Source: Gp7-AA10 sp035636095
GTDB taxonomy: Bacteria; Acidobacteriota; Thermoanaerobaculia; Gp7-AA8
Assembly: GCA_035636095.1 (NCBI GenBank)
Contig: DASPZU010000094.1
Location: forward strand, 1 to 42,632
Length of the DNA stretch: 42,632 bases
Direction: 5' to 3'
The position numbers were made by a program, and so were the translations under genes. A model generated the notes under the pieces. It was given only the letters and a program-made list of their open reading frames with translations. It made no database searches and was not told the DNA's origin. Shown one piece after another: positions 21,264 to 31,700 of the stretch (its first letter is position 1; every line of letters starts with the position of its first letter).

Positions 21264-22691
21264 ATGACTGAAAGCGCGCCCGCCGCAGCCTTCGAGCTCC
21301 GGCCGCCCATGTCGGTGGTGGTGTGGGGGAGAGTGCTTTGCGTCCTCGTGCCGTTGGCGGTCTGGTTTGCGCCGCTGCAGCTCGAGCCGCGCGCGAAACA
21401 CGCCCTCGCAATCACGTTGGGCGTTGTCATCGCGTGGATCACGCAGGCGTTCGATCATGCGCTGGCCGGTCTGATGGGCTGCTATTTGTATTGGGCGCTG
21501 GGCGTCGTCAAGTTCGAAGTCGCGTTCTACGGCTTCTCAAACTCGACGCCATGGTTTCTCTTCGGTGCGCTGCTCTTCGGAGTGATGGCGACCAAGTCGG
21601 GGATCGCGCGCCGCCTGGCCTACCTCGTCATGCGCAGCGTGGGCCACAGTTACACCCGCCTGCTTCTCGGCCTGATCCTCTCCGATTTCATTCTGACCTT
21701 CCTCGTTCCGTCGGGCATCGCACGCGTGGTATTGATGGCCGCGGTCGCGCTCGGGCTGATCGAAGCGTTCGGGGTCGGTCCCGGCAGCAACATCGGCCGA
21801 GGGATGTTCATCATCCTGACGTACACCGCGACGGTCTTCGACAAGATGGTCATCGCCGGCGCCGCGTCCATTACAGCGCGCGGAATCATTGAGAGGATCG
21901 GACAGGTGCCGGTCCTGTGGAGTCAGTGGTTTCTCGCGTACCTGCCGTGCAACTTATTGACGATCCTCATCGCGTGGCTGCTCGTTCTCAAGCTCTATCC
22001 ACCCGAAAAACCCGATTTGCCCGGAGGGGCCGAGCACCTCGATGAGGAACTGCGGCAGATGGGACCGTGGTCGACGCTGGAGAAAAAATCTGCAGCGCTG
22101 ATGTTGATTGCGGTCGCCTTATGGATGACCGACTTTTGGCATCACATCCCCGCACCCCTCATTGGCCTGGGCATCGGTCTTATCGCGACTCTGCCGAAAA
22201 TCGGCGTCCTCGACGTCAACGACGTGAAGCGCGTCAACTATCTCGCGATTTTCTTTGTAGCGGCCGCGTTGAGCACGGGCGAGGTCTTGCGCAATACGAA
22301 GGCCCTCGACTTCCTCACCGGCATCATGGTCGCCTGGATTCAGCCCTTTATGACGAACCTCTTCACCGGCAGTCTCGCGCTGTATGTGACGGCTTTCGTC
22401 TATCACATCTTCCTCGGCGATGAAGTAGGAATGCTCGCGACATCGCTTCCGCCATTGCTCAATTTTGCACATGCGCACGCACTCAATCCGCTGGTCATCG
22501 GAATGATCTGGACGTTCGCGGTCGGCGGAAAGATCTTTATCTATCAGTCTGCGGTTCTGGTGGTGGGCTATTCCTACGGCTATTTCGACGCCCGCGACAT
22601 GCTGCGCGTGGGCGCGTGGCTCACCGTCGCGCAGGCAATCATTCTCGTCATTATGGTTCCACTGTATTGGCCGCTGATCGGCCTGACATGA
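21264..22691 (+). CDS. DASS-family (SLC13-like) anion transporter
   Basis: This 475-residue protein has about 11 to 12 transmembrane segments and resembles the divalent anion:sodium symporter family that imports dicarboxylates, sulfate or related acids. The repeated hairpin features NSTPWFLFGALLFGVMATKSG and LTFLVPSGIARVVLM and the late GKIFIYQSAVLVVGYSYGYF are typical positions for substrate binding, although the usual SNT motifs are altered (GFSNSTP, FLVPSG). I start at the ATG at 21264; a TTG at 21249 would overlap the previous gene by 11 bp. It is the inner-membrane importer for the pathway substrate, by inference an organic acid. Confidence 0.85.
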   Translation: MTESAPAAAFELRPPMSVVVWGRVLCVLVPLAVWFAPLQLEPRAKHALAITLGVVIAWITQAFDHALAGLMGCYLYWALGVVKFEVAFYGFSNSTPWFLFGALLFGVMATKSGIARRLAYLVMRSVGHSYTRLLLGLILSDFILTFLVPSGIARVVLMAAVALGLIEAFGVGPGSNIGRGMFIILTYTATVFDKMVIAGAASITARGIIERIGQVPVLWSQWFLAYLPCNLLTILIAWLLVLKLYPPEKPDLPGGAEHLDEELRQMGPWSTLEKKSAALMLIAVALWMTDFWHHIPAPLIGLGIGLIATLPKIGVLDVNDVKRVNYLAIFFVAAALSTGEVLRNTKALDFLTGIMVAWIQPFMTNLFTGSLALYVTAFVYHIFLGDEVGMLATSLPPLLNFAHAHALNPLVIGMIWTFAVGGKIFIYQSAVLVVGYSYGYFDARDMLRVGAWLTVAQAIILVIMVPLYWPLIGLT

Positions 22692-22716
22692 GCAGGGGAG
22701 AAGGGATAACGCATTG

Positions 22717-23418
22717 ATGAATGGATTGATCTGGAGCGCGGGCGGAATCGGATTTTTGCTCGGGATAAGGCATGCACTCGATCCCGATCATGTGGTTGCC
22801 GTCTCGACGATTGCCACTGAACAGCGAAATCTGCTGCGCTCTTCGCTGATTGGCGGGTTCTGGGGTCTCGGCCACGCGCTGGCGTTGATGATTGCCTGCA
22901 GCGCGGTGCTGGCGCTCAAGCTGAATGTCAGCGGCGCGGTGGCAGTGTGGCTGGAGAGCGGCGTGGCGTTGATGCTGATCGTGTTAGGCGTCCGGGCCAT
23001 TCGGCTTGGATTTCGTGACTGGACCGTTCACGCCCATCGTCACAATCACGACGGCCAGGAGCACGTGCACCTCCATCAGCACCACAAGCAGGAGGCCCAC
23101 AGCAATCATCAACATCGCCACATTCTCGGATTCGGCTTGCGGCCTTTCTCGGTCGGCTTAGCGCACGGACTGGCAGGCAGCGCGGCACTCGCGATCGTGG
23201 CGGCGGCAACGACGTCCTCGCTCGCGGCCGGGCTCTTCTACATCGGGATGCTCGGCATCGGCTCGGCAGCCGGAATGATGATGCTGACCGCGGTCATGAG
23301 TCTGCCGCTGGTCGTTCTCACCACGCGATTTCGAACCTTCCGCGCCGGAGCGCAGCTGGCGGCCGGCATCGGCAGCATCGCGTTCGGCCTGTGGTGGATG
23401 TGGGTGGCCCATGCCTGA
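22717..23418 (+). CDS. nickel/cobalt (NiCoT-like) permease with His-rich loop
   Basis: This 233-residue membrane protein has the signature RHALDPDHV in its second segment, equivalent to the RHAxDADHI motif of nickel/cobalt permeases, and a second motif HALALMIACS. A cytoplasmic or periplasmic loop (about residues 105-138) is packed with histidines (HAHRHNHD, HVHLHQHHKQ). About six transmembrane segments are visible. It would import Ni2+ or Co2+. The ATG at 22717 follows an in-frame TTG; AGGGGAGAAGG lies upstream. Its end overlaps the next gene by 8 bp. A metal importer between a substrate transporter and metal-binding bicupins suggests that an operon enzyme needs this metal. Confidence 0.85.
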   Translation: MNGLIWSAGGIGFLLGIRHALDPDHVVAVSTIATEQRNLLRSSLIGGFWGLGHALALMIACSAVLALKLNVSGAVAVWLESGVALMLIVLGVRAIRLGFRDWTVHAHRHNHDGQEHVHLHQHHKQEAHSNHQHRHILGFGLRPFSVGLAHGLAGSAALAIVAAATTSSLAAGLFYIGMLGIGSAAGMMMLTAVMSLPLVVLTTRFRTFRAGAQLAAGIGSIAFGLWWMWVAHA

Positions 23419-24721
23419 GAGAGGGATGAAGGATTGGATGGGCAGCTACCGCGCCGGACGCATCTCGCGCCGCGAGTTCGTCGAACGGGCGTCGGCGGCG
23501 GGATTCGGACTCCTCGCGACCGAAGCCGTGCTCGCATCGGTCGATGGCAAAAAGCTCGCGCCCCACCATCACGATCACGGCGTCGAGAAGCACGACAATC
23601 CGAATCAGACCAACGTCAATCCGTACATCGAATGGCGCAAGGGCGAAGGAATTCCGATCATCACCGATTACTCGATCGCGAATCTGCGAGCAGTCGAGGT
23701 CAGGCCCTGGAAGCGGATGAGCGCCAGCGGCGCATACATCGATCTCAAGGGCGGCGAAGGCGTCAATGACGGCTATGTGTGCGAGATTGCGCCAAACAGC
23801 AAGACATCCTCACAGCGTTATCTGTTCGAGGAGGTCGTTTACATCCTCAGCGGCGAGGGCGAGACGATCATACGCAGCGGCAATCATCGCCAGACTCTCA
23901 AATGGAGAGCCGGATCGGTCATTGGGCCGCCGCTCAACGCATGGCGGCAGCATGTAAACACAGGCAACAAACCGGCTCGCTTTCTTGCCATTACAAATGC
24001 CCCGGTAGTCATCGATCTTTTTCACAATACCGACTTTGTCTTCAATAACGATTACGCCTTCCGCGATCGCTATGACGGCGATCCGTCGTTCTTTGGCGCC
24101 AGCGGCGACAAACTCCATCACAAGCAGACCTCTGTGGAGGAGAGCGAACAGTCGGGCGGAGTGTATACGTGGGACAGCGGATTTGTGCCCGACGCGCGCG
24201 CGATCGGTCTCAAAGTCAGCAAGGAGCGCGGGGCGGCGAACTCGCGCATCGAGCTGCAGCTCTCAGACAATACCATGCAGGCGCATATCTCGGAATTCGA
24301 GGTCGGGACGTACAAGAAAGCACATCGGCATGGCCCCGGCTCGCACGTGGTCATGCTCAATGGCACCGGCTACACCCTGATGTGGAAAGGATCGCCGAAA
24401 TTTTCGGACGCCCCCGAACACGTGCGCGTCGACTTCACCGAAGCGAGCCTGTTTGTCCCGCCGGACGGATGGTTCCATCAGCATTTCAACACCGGCCGCG
24501 ATCCGGCGCGCTATCTCGCCGCTACCTGGGGTGGCGACGGCAAATGGTTCATGCGCGCGTTGGGCGGCGGCGGGCGTACCCATCGCCTTGGCAAGACCAG
24601 CATTCGCAAGGGCGGAAATCTGATCGAGTACGAAGACGAGGATCCGGCCATTCGCGAGATTTTCGAATCCGAGCTGCGGAAGAACGGCGTCGAAAGCCGC
24701 ATGAAACCGAAGGGAGCTTGA
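23411..24721 (+). CDS. bicupin protein 1 with Tat signal and His-rich segment
   Basis: This 436-residue protein begins with a twin-arginine signal (ISRREFVERASAAGFGLLA), so it is probably exported folded with its metal. A histidine cluster (APHHHDHGVEKH) follows. Two cupin barrels come next: the first (about 110-210) has lost its usual H-x-H ligands (QRYLFEEVVY), the second (about 295-390) keeps AHRHGPGSHV and GWFHQHFNTG. The type is that of gentisate-like dioxygenases and other mononuclear metal enzymes. A sister protein at 31857 shares most motifs (FHNTDFVFNNDYAF against FHNARFIFNNDFVF) but lacks the Tat signal. Substrate unknown. Confidence 0.8.
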   Translation: MPERGMKDWMGSYRAGRISRREFVERASAAGFGLLATEAVLASVDGKKLAPHHHDHGVEKHDNPNQTNVNPYIEWRKGEGIPIITDYSIANLRAVEVRPWKRMSASGAYIDLKGGEGVNDGYVCEIAPNSKTSSQRYLFEEVVYILSGEGETIIRSGNHRQTLKWRAGSVIGPPLNAWRQHVNTGNKPARFLAITNAPVVIDLFHNTDFVFNNDYAFRDRYDGDPSFFGASGDKLHHKQTSVEESEQSGGVYTWDSGFVPDARAIGLKVSKERGAANSRIELQLSDNTMQAHISEFEVGTYKKAHRHGPGSHVVMLNGTGYTLMWKGSPKFSDAPEHVRVDFTEASLFVPPDGWFHQHFNTGRDPARYLAATWGGDGKWFMRALGGGGRTHRLGKTSIRKGGNLIEYEDEDPAIREIFESELRKNGVESRMKPKGA

Positions 24722-24723
24722 AC

Positions 24724-25986
24724 GTGGCAGACATCAACTTCATCGACGAGTTGTGCATCGGGACGGTTTCCCGGCGGGCGTTCATGGAAAAAATCGCCGC
24801 CGCCGGCGCGGGAGTTTCGCTGCTGGCGGCATCGGCGTTCGGGCAGGAAAAGCCGCAGCCCGACGCCGACAATCCGAAGTACAGCCCCGAGAACATCGGC
24901 GGCGGCGGCCGGCTCGAGCGCAATTTCTATCGCGACTGGATCCGCAAGAGCAAAGTGCCGATGGTCGAGGGTTACTCGATCTACGACGCCCGCGACCAGG
25001 AAGCGCTGCCGTGGCCGGAGATCGGCGGCAAGGGTCTCTATCTCAATTTCTCGGGCAATGTCCACATGGACGGCGTGATCGTCGAGATCCCGCCCGGCAA
25101 AGCGCTCGTGCCGCGTCGACACTTATACGAACAATTGCTGTACGTACTGAAAGGGCGCGGCCACACGCGTCTCGGCGAGACCAAGAACGGTCCGAAAGTG
25201 TCGTGGGGGGAGGGGAGTCTTTTCACCGTACCGCTCAATGTCGTGCACCGTCACTTCAATGACGACACGTCGCATCCGGCGCGAATTCTGGCGGTGACGA
25301 CCTTCCCCTTCATGATCCAGGTCTTCGGCAGCCTCGGCTTCATTGAAAACTCCAAAGCCGAATTTCCGGAGCGCTTCAGCGGCCAATCCGATTTCTATTC
25401 AGCGTCGGCGCAGACCCACAAGCGATGGTGGAAGACGAATTACGTGCCCGATCTCCGAAGCACGAAAGTGATTCCGTGGGAAGAGCGCGGCAAGGGGAAC
25501 GAGAGCGTGTTCTGGGAAATGGCGGGTAACAGCATTCTCGAGCCGCACGTCTCGGAATTTCCTGTCGCGACGTACAAGCTCGGCCATCGCCATCCTTATG
25601 AAGCGATCATCCTTACGCTCAATGGGAAGGGATTCTCGCTCTTCGGCAGGAACGGCCTGCGAGAGACTGACAGTCCGGGGAAGATTGATTGGAAAGCCGG
25701 CTCGATCATTTCGCCACCCTACTTCTGGTATCACCAGCACTTCAATACCGGCGATTCGAAGGTGCGTTACTGGGCCATTACAGAAGGCGATTTTCCGAAG
25801 CGGCTCGGCATTCCACTCGATGTCGAGCAGATCGAGGCCCCGCAGGAAGATCCCGGAATCAAGAAACGATTCGAGCGCGAGTTAGGCCGTCAAATGGTCG
25901 GTGCCATACTGCCGAATCCCGGCCTGCATCACCATCATCATCACGATCACGATCACCATCATGGAGACGATCATCGCCATGCCTGA
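24724..25986 (+). CDS. bicupin protein 2 with Tat signal and poly-His tail
   Basis: This 420-residue protein has a Tat signal (VSRRAFMEKIAAAGAGVSLL with ASAFG cleavage region) and two cupin barrels: first PRRHLYEQLLYVLKGRG and VVHRHFND, second GHRHPYEAIILTLNGKG and WYHQHFNTG, so both barrels keep metal ligands. The C-terminus carries a natural metal-binding tail of 16 histidines mixed with aspartates (GLHHHHHHDHDHHHG...). The start is the GTG at 24724 with GGGAG upstream, 2 bp after the preceding stop. The tail-encoding region overlaps the start of the next gene by 8 bp. It could be a periplasmic dioxygenase or decarboxylase-like metal enzyme. Its metal may be nickel, given the permease next door; this is inference. 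Confidence 0.8.
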   Translation: MADINFIDELCIGTVSRRAFMEKIAAAGAGVSLLAASAFGQEKPQPDADNPKYSPENIGGGGRLERNFYRDWIRKSKVPMVEGYSIYDARDQEALPWPEIGGKGLYLNFSGNVHMDGVIVEIPPGKALVPRRHLYEQLLYVLKGRGHTRLGETKNGPKVSWGEGSLFTVPLNVVHRHFNDDTSHPARILAVTTFPFMIQVFGSLGFIENSKAEFPERFSGQSDFYSASAQTHKRWWKTNYVPDLRSTKVIPWEERGKGNESVFWEMAGNSILEPHVSEFPVATYKLGHRHPYEAIILTLNGKGFSLFGRNGLRETDSPGKIDWKAGSIISPPYFWYHQHFNTGDSKVRYWAITEGDFPKRLGIPLDVEQIEAPQEDPGIKKRFERELGRQMVGAILPNPGLHHHHHHDHDHHHGDDHRHA

Positions 25987-27106
25987 TGCCTTAGAGGGCC
26001 TGCGGGTGGTCGAGTTCGGCGCTTACGCCGCCGGACCGGCGATTGGGAAATACCTGGCCAACTTCGGTGCGCAGGTCGTCCACGTCGAGTCGCATGAGCG
26101 TCCGGACGGATTCCGTTTGCAATACCCGCCGTTCAAGGACGGCGTCGTCGGAATCAATCGTTCGGCATGCTTCTCATACTTCAACGATTCCAAGTACGGC
26201 GTGACTGTCAATCTCAAGACAAAAGAGGGGACCGACGTTGCGCGCCGGCTGTGCGACTGGACCGATATCATCATTGAGAACATGCGGCCCGGCGTGATGG
26301 AGCGCCTCGGCCTCGCATACGATGCGCTCAGCCGCAGCAATCCCGGTCTGATCATGCTCAGCACGAGCAACATGGGCAAGACCGGACCGCAGGCAGGACA
26401 TCCTGGATTCGGCTCGCAACTCTCGTCATTGAGCGGCTTCACTGAGCTCATTGGCGAACCGGAAGGCGCGCCCAATCTGCTTTATGGCCCTTACATCGAT
26501 TTGATTGCAGTGGCCTATGGCGGTACGGCGGTGCTGGCGGCTCTCGATTATCGACGACGCACCGGCAAGGGCGTTTACATCGATCTCTCTCAGTACGAGA
26601 CCGGCCTGCAATTCCTGAGTCCATCCTTGCTCGATTACGCGGCCAACGGCGTCATTGCAGCGCGGAGCGGCAACCACGATTCGTCGGCGGAGCCACACGG
26701 CTGCTATCCATGTCGGGATGGTGAATGGATTGCCATCAGTTGCTGGGACCCGGCCGAGCGCAAACGCCTCGAGCAGTTGACCGTGGGCCACACCCTCGCC
26801 GCCTGGACCCGCAATCGTGACGCACGCGAGTTGATGGATCGACTGCAGAGTGCCGGCGTGCACGCGGCCATCGTCAACACGATGAAGGATCTTTTCTCGG
26901 ATCCGCAGTTGAGCGCCCGCGATATCTGGCAATCGATGGATCATGGCGAGATCGGCGCGCAGCACTACCGAATGACCTCTTATCAATTGAGCGAGACGCC
27001 CGGACGCATCCGACGTCCCGCCCCGCTCCTCGGCCAGGACAATGACGAAGTCCTCACGAATTGGCTCGACTCCGACACCAAGGAATACCGGGAGATGACG
27101 CGATGA
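25979..27106 (+). CDS. class III CoA-transferase (CaiB/BaiF family) 1
   Basis: This 375-residue protein belongs to the family III CoA-transferases: GLRVVEFGAYAAGPAIGKYLANFGAQV at the N-terminus, then SYFNDSKYGVTVNLKTKEG, DIIIENMRPGVMERLGL and GKGVYIDLSQYE. The catalytic aspartate, usually about residue 169, most likely lies in GPYIDLIAV. It would move CoA from a donor such as succinyl-CoA to an organic acid. The ATG at 25979 lies inside the end of the bicupin gene. Its stop overlaps the start of a UbiD gene in ATGA, a strong sign that both proteins work on the same substrate. The protein is somewhat shorter than the common 390 to 410 residues. Confidence 0.88.
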   Translation: MPDALEGLRVVEFGAYAAGPAIGKYLANFGAQVVHVESHERPDGFRLQYPPFKDGVVGINRSACFSYFNDSKYGVTVNLKTKEGTDVARRLCDWTDIIIENMRPGVMERLGLAYDALSRSNPGLIMLSTSNMGKTGPQAGHPGFGSQLSSLSGFTELIGEPEGAPNLLYGPYIDLIAVAYGGTAVLAALDYRRRTGKGVYIDLSQYETGLQFLSPSLLDYAANGVIAARSGNHDSSAEPHGCYPCRDGEWIAISCWDPAERKRLEQLTVGHTLAAWTRNRDARELMDRLQSAGVHAAIVNTMKDLFSDPQLSARDIWQSMDHGEIGAQHYRMTSYQLSETPGRIRRPAPLLGQDNDEVLTNWLDSDTKEYREMTR

Positions 27107-28686
27107 CGACACTGGTGGAAGAAAAAGAAACAACTGCGCGTGCGACGCGGGATGTGACCTCGCTGCGCAAGGCGCTCGACTTCCTGCAGTCGCAGGGCGA
27201 CGTTCTGACGACCGATGTCGAGGTCGACCCGGACCTCGAGATCACCGGACTGCAGAAGCATCTCGACGGTGGTCCGGTCCTTCTGTTCAATCGCGTGAAA
27301 GGCAAGCCGAATACGCGTGCGATCACGAACCTCTTCGCCGACATCAACGTCGTGGACAAGATGTTCGGCTTCGAGAGCCCTACCGACCGCGTAAAGAAGA
27401 TTGCTTACGCACTGACGCATCCGTTGAAGCCCGCCGAGGTGCCACAGAGCAGCGCGCCATGCCAGGAAGAGGTCATTACAGACGACCTGGATGTCAACAA
27501 GTACATCACCGCCATAAGACACACAGCGTTAGAGACCGAGCTCACTGTCGGAAGCGGCATCAGCTGTGTCGTCGGTGAGTACTTCAAGGGCGGCAGCCAC
27601 ATCGGTTACAACCGCATGAACTTCCGCTGGGGCAATGTGGGGACGTTCCAGGCTTCGCCCGGGTCACACATGTGGCAGATCATCACGGAGCACTATCGCG
27701 ATGAGAAGCCGATCCCGCTCACGATGTGTTTTGGCGTTCCTCCGGCCTGCACGCTCCTCGCGGGCGGCGGTTTCGACTATGTGATCCTGCCCAAGGGCTG
27801 CGATGAAATCGGATGCGCCGGCGCGGTCCAGGGTCAGCCCATCAGCATCGTCAAGGCCCGGACCGTCGAGGCATGGGCGATTGCCGAGTCGGAATACGTT
27901 CTCGAAGGCCTGCTATATCCGCGCGATAAACGCTTTGAGACCGCCGAATCTGAAAAGGCCGGCGTTCAGGGTAAGTACGCGTTTCATCCGGAGTGGGCCG
28001 GATACATGGGCAAAGCGTACAAAGCACCGACGCTCCACGTCACCGCGATCACGATGCGCAAGCGCTCCTCCCGGCCGATCATCTACCCGTTAGGCGTGCA
28101 TACCGCCGACGACAGCAACATCGATACGACCGTTCGAGAAGCCGCCATTTACGAGCTGTGCGAGCGCCTGCAGCCGGGCATCATTCAGGATGTTCACATC
28201 CCGTACTGCCTCACCGATTGGGGCGGTGTCATCATCCAGGTCAAGAAGCGCAACCGGATTGAAGAGGGATGGCAGCGTAATTTCCTGGCCGCAATTCTCT
28301 CGTGCAATCAGGGCATGCGACTGGCGATCGCGGTCAGCCCCGACGTCGACATCCGCAGCATGGACGACATCATGTGGTGCCTGACCACGCGCGTGAATCC
28401 GCACACCGATATTCTCAACCCCCTTCCTGGCGGAATCGGTCAGACGTTCCAACCCGCGGAGCGCATGACCGCCGGCGAAAAGGAGTGGACTGCGTCTAAC
28501 ACGCGATTCGAGGGCGGAATGGGGATCGACGCCACTGTGCCGTTCGGCTATGAACAGGATTTTCAGCGGCCGGTCTATCCGGTCGACAGAGTGGATCTAT
28601 TCAAATTCTTTACATCTGCACAAGTCTCAAAAGCCAAGGAAAGGATGCGAGGTTGGGTAGAGGTGCTGGCCCGTACCGGGCGGTAG
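27103..28686 (+). CDS. UbiD-family prenyl-FMN-dependent decarboxylase 1
   Basis: This 527-residue protein is a UbiD-family (de)carboxylase. Seen motifs: the Arg-bearing GYNRMNFRWGNVGTFQ, the E-x-x-x-E pair in AESEYVLEGLLYP that lines the prenyl-FMN site, and the C-terminal block DDIMWCLTTRVNP. Such enzymes need prenylated FMN made by UbiX, encoded at 40164-40733. They decarboxylate unsaturated or aromatic acids, and in phthalate degraders their CoA thioesters. The ATG overlaps the CoA-transferase stop. A gap of 51 bp with a strong ribosome-binding site separates it from the receptor gene. Confidence 0.9.
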   Translation: MTTLVEEKETTARATRDVTSLRKALDFLQSQGDVLTTDVEVDPDLEITGLQKHLDGGPVLLFNRVKGKPNTRAITNLFADINVVDKMFGFESPTDRVKKIAYALTHPLKPAEVPQSSAPCQEEVITDDLDVNKYITAIRHTALETELTVGSGISCVVGEYFKGGSHIGYNRMNFRWGNVGTFQASPGSHMWQIITEHYRDEKPIPLTMCFGVPPACTLLAGGGFDYVILPKGCDEIGCAGAVQGQPISIVKARTVEAWAIAESEYVLEGLLYPRDKRFETAESEKAGVQGKYAFHPEWAGYMGKAYKAPTLHVTAITMRKRSSRPIIYPLGVHTADDSNIDTTVREAAIYELCERLQPGIIQDVHIPYCLTDWGGVIIQVKKRNRIEEGWQRNFLAAILSCNQGMRLAIAVSPDVDIRSMDDIMWCLTTRVNPHTDILNPLPGGIGQTFQPAERMTAGEKEWTASNTRFEGGMGIDATVPFGYEQDFQRPVYPVDRVDLFKFFTSAQVSKAKERMRGWVEVLARTGR

Positions 28687-28737
28687 GACGAGCCGACGAT
28701 CACGGTACCGCAAACACAAAATCCAAGGAGGTCAAGA

Positions 28738-31700
28738 ATGTCTCGAGTATCAGGGGTTCTCGTCGCGATCATGGCTCTGCTTTGCATCGCGCCCCTCGCA
28801 CATGTCTGCGATGCCCAGGTCATCACCGGCACCATTCTGGGCACAGTCATGGACGAGTCCAAGGCGACACTGCCTGGAGCGACGGTCACTCTGAAGAACG
28901 TCGACACCGGCCAGACGCGCACGCTGATCACCGATCAGGGGGGCGTCTACCGCGCGCCTGGACTGAGCCTCGGGCAGTACGAAATCCGTGTCGAGCTGTC
29001 CGGCTTTCAACCCAGGATGCGCAAGGGCATCAACCTGACTGTGGGCCGGGAGGCGGTCGTCGATTTCCGCCTCAATCTGGCCTCGGTTGCCGAGACCATC
29101 GTGGTGCAGGGAGAAGCATCGACCGTGAACACAACGGAATCGACGGTCAGCTATCTGGTCGATGAGAAGAAGATCCGCGACCTCCCTCTCAATGGCCGCG
29201 ATTACTCGCAACTCATCCTTCTGCAGCCGGGCGTCGTTCAGAGCCGCGCCAGCGTCGGCTCGTCGGACGTGGGATACGGAACGAAGATCTCGGTGGCCGG
29301 CTCGCGTCCGAATCAAAACCTTTTCACGCTCGACGGCACTGATTACAACGATGCGCTGAACAACACTCCTGCCAGCGCGCAGGGTTACATGACGGGCGTC
29401 GAGACGATCAAGGAATTCCAGGTCCTGACCAACACCATGAGCGCCGAATACGGCCGCGCATCAGGCGGCGTGTTCAACGTCGTCACCAAATCAGGCACCA
29501 ACGATTTCCATGGATCGGTCTTCGAGTTTCACCGCGACAACAATCTCGACTCGAAGAATTTCTTCGCCGATGAGAAGCCGGAGTTTCGCCGCAATCAGTT
29601 CGGCCTCTCGTTCGGCGGACCGATCGCACGCGACCGCACCTTCTTCTTCGGCAGCTACGAAGGACTGCGCGAGTTGAAAGACATCACCAGCGTCGCGACA
29701 GTTCCTGACGAGAACGCGCGCCAGGGCATCCTTCCCGGCACGGCGCAATTCACCGTCAACCCCCTCATTCAGCCATATCTCGCGCTCTTTCCCCATGCCA
29801 ACGGACCGCTGATCCTCGACAGCAAAGGCCAGCCCACCGGCGTGGCGCAGTTCACGGGCGTCAATGCCCGCAATTCGACACAGAACTTCGGCGTGATGCG
29901 ACTCGATCAGAATTTTTCGGAGCGCGACACCGCCTTCGTCCGGTGGCTGATGGACAAATCGAACATCGACCAGCCGGTGTTTTATCCGCTATTCCCGAAC
30001 ATCGTCCGCAACAACAAGACGGTTGGGACACTAGAAGAACGGCACATGTTCTCATCCTCGATTCTCAACGAGGCGCGCATCGGCATCAATCGCTCCAGGC
30101 CGCTGGAGGACGTCAATCCGGCCGATCCGCATACCGATCTGGCCTTCGTGCCCGGCAAGTCGATGGGGTCGATCAACGTCTCCGGCCTGACCGAGATCGG
30201 AACCGATCGCACGAACCCGAAACAGTTCGCGGCCAATGAATTCCAGGTCACCGACACCGTCTCGTTCGTCTCGGCGCGCAACCAGATCAAGACCGGGTTC
30301 AACTTCGCGCATTTCAGCTACAACGGATTCTCTGAATCGCGAAGCCGCGGGCGTCTCAATTTCAGAAATCTCTCTGACTTTCTGCGCGGCCGCGTGCGGA
30401 CATTCGAGATTGCCAAGCCGGGATCCGATTTCGTGCGCAACTACCGTCAGAACCTGATCGGCACATTCGTGCAGGATGACTTCAACCTGACGCCGCGGCT
30501 GACGGTCAACGCCGGCGTTCGATGGGAATTCGTGACCGATCCCACCGAGGCCAACGGCAAGATCTCGAATCTGCGCAATCCGCAGACTGACAAGACGGTC
30601 ACGGTCGGTGGGCCGCTGTTCAAGAATTCGACCAAGAAGAACATTGCGCCGCGACTCGGCTTCGTCTGGAACATGACCGGCGACGGCCGGACGGCGCTGC
30701 ATGGCGGATACGGCATCTTTTACGATCAGCCGCTCTTTTCGACGTGGCGCAATCCGATTTTCCGCAGCCTGCCGTATGTCGACCGCGCGACCATCAGCAG
30801 CCCGTCGCTGCCCATCGATATCAGCAGAGTGGCGACGACCGGCGTTTCGGACACCGAGGCGTTCGTCTATGACCTGCATCCGGTGTACACCGAGCATTAC
30901 AACTTGAACATTCAGCGCGAGCTCGGCATCGCGAACACCGTACTGCTGGTGGGCTACTTCGGATCGCGCGGCCGCAACCTGCTGGGCCAGGGGGACGTCA
31001 ACATCGCGATCCCGCAGGTCGCTGCCGATGGCAGCGAGTTTTTCCCAGCCGGGTCGACGCGTCGCAATCCGAATTTCGGCACGGTCCGCATGATCATGCA
31101 GGGATTCAGCTCGAAATATAACGGCGTGCATGTCGGCCTGCAGGAGCGGCGTACCCGCGGCTTCCAGTTCCAGATCGCTTACACCTACGGAAAGTCGGAA
31201 GACAATCGTTCGGGGTCGGGTGGAAGGCAGGAGTACGAGAACGGGCAGGCGCGAACGTTCGATCCGTACCACATCAATCTCGATTGGGGTCCTTCGGATT
31301 TTGATGTCCGGCACAATTTCGTCGCCAATGCCTCTTACGACCTGCCGTTAGGCAAAGGACGTCTGCGTGAGGGCTGGCAGCTCAACATGATCAGCACTTA
31401 CGCCAGTGGCGTGCCGTTCAGCCCCGTGCTCGCCGGCGATCCTGATCGCGACGGCTCGACCGACAACATTGGCCGGCCTAACATCGTCGCCGGTTGCAAT
31501 CCGAACAGTGTTCCCGGTGGACGCAGTGTCAATCACTGGTTCAATGAGCAGTGCTACACCTTCCCCGCCCTTGGAACGCGCGGCAATGCAAAACGCAATA
31601 GTCTGCGCGGGCCAGACCTGCGATTGATCGACATGGCTCTTGTGAAGACCACGCCGATTGCCGCCGGTTATCAGGCCCAGCTGCGATTCGAGATCTTCAA

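Noticed and set aside
30052..31314. Leftward frame of 420 codons within the TonB receptor gene
   Set aside because: Antisense shadow of a clear outer-membrane receptor with signal peptide, plug and barrel.
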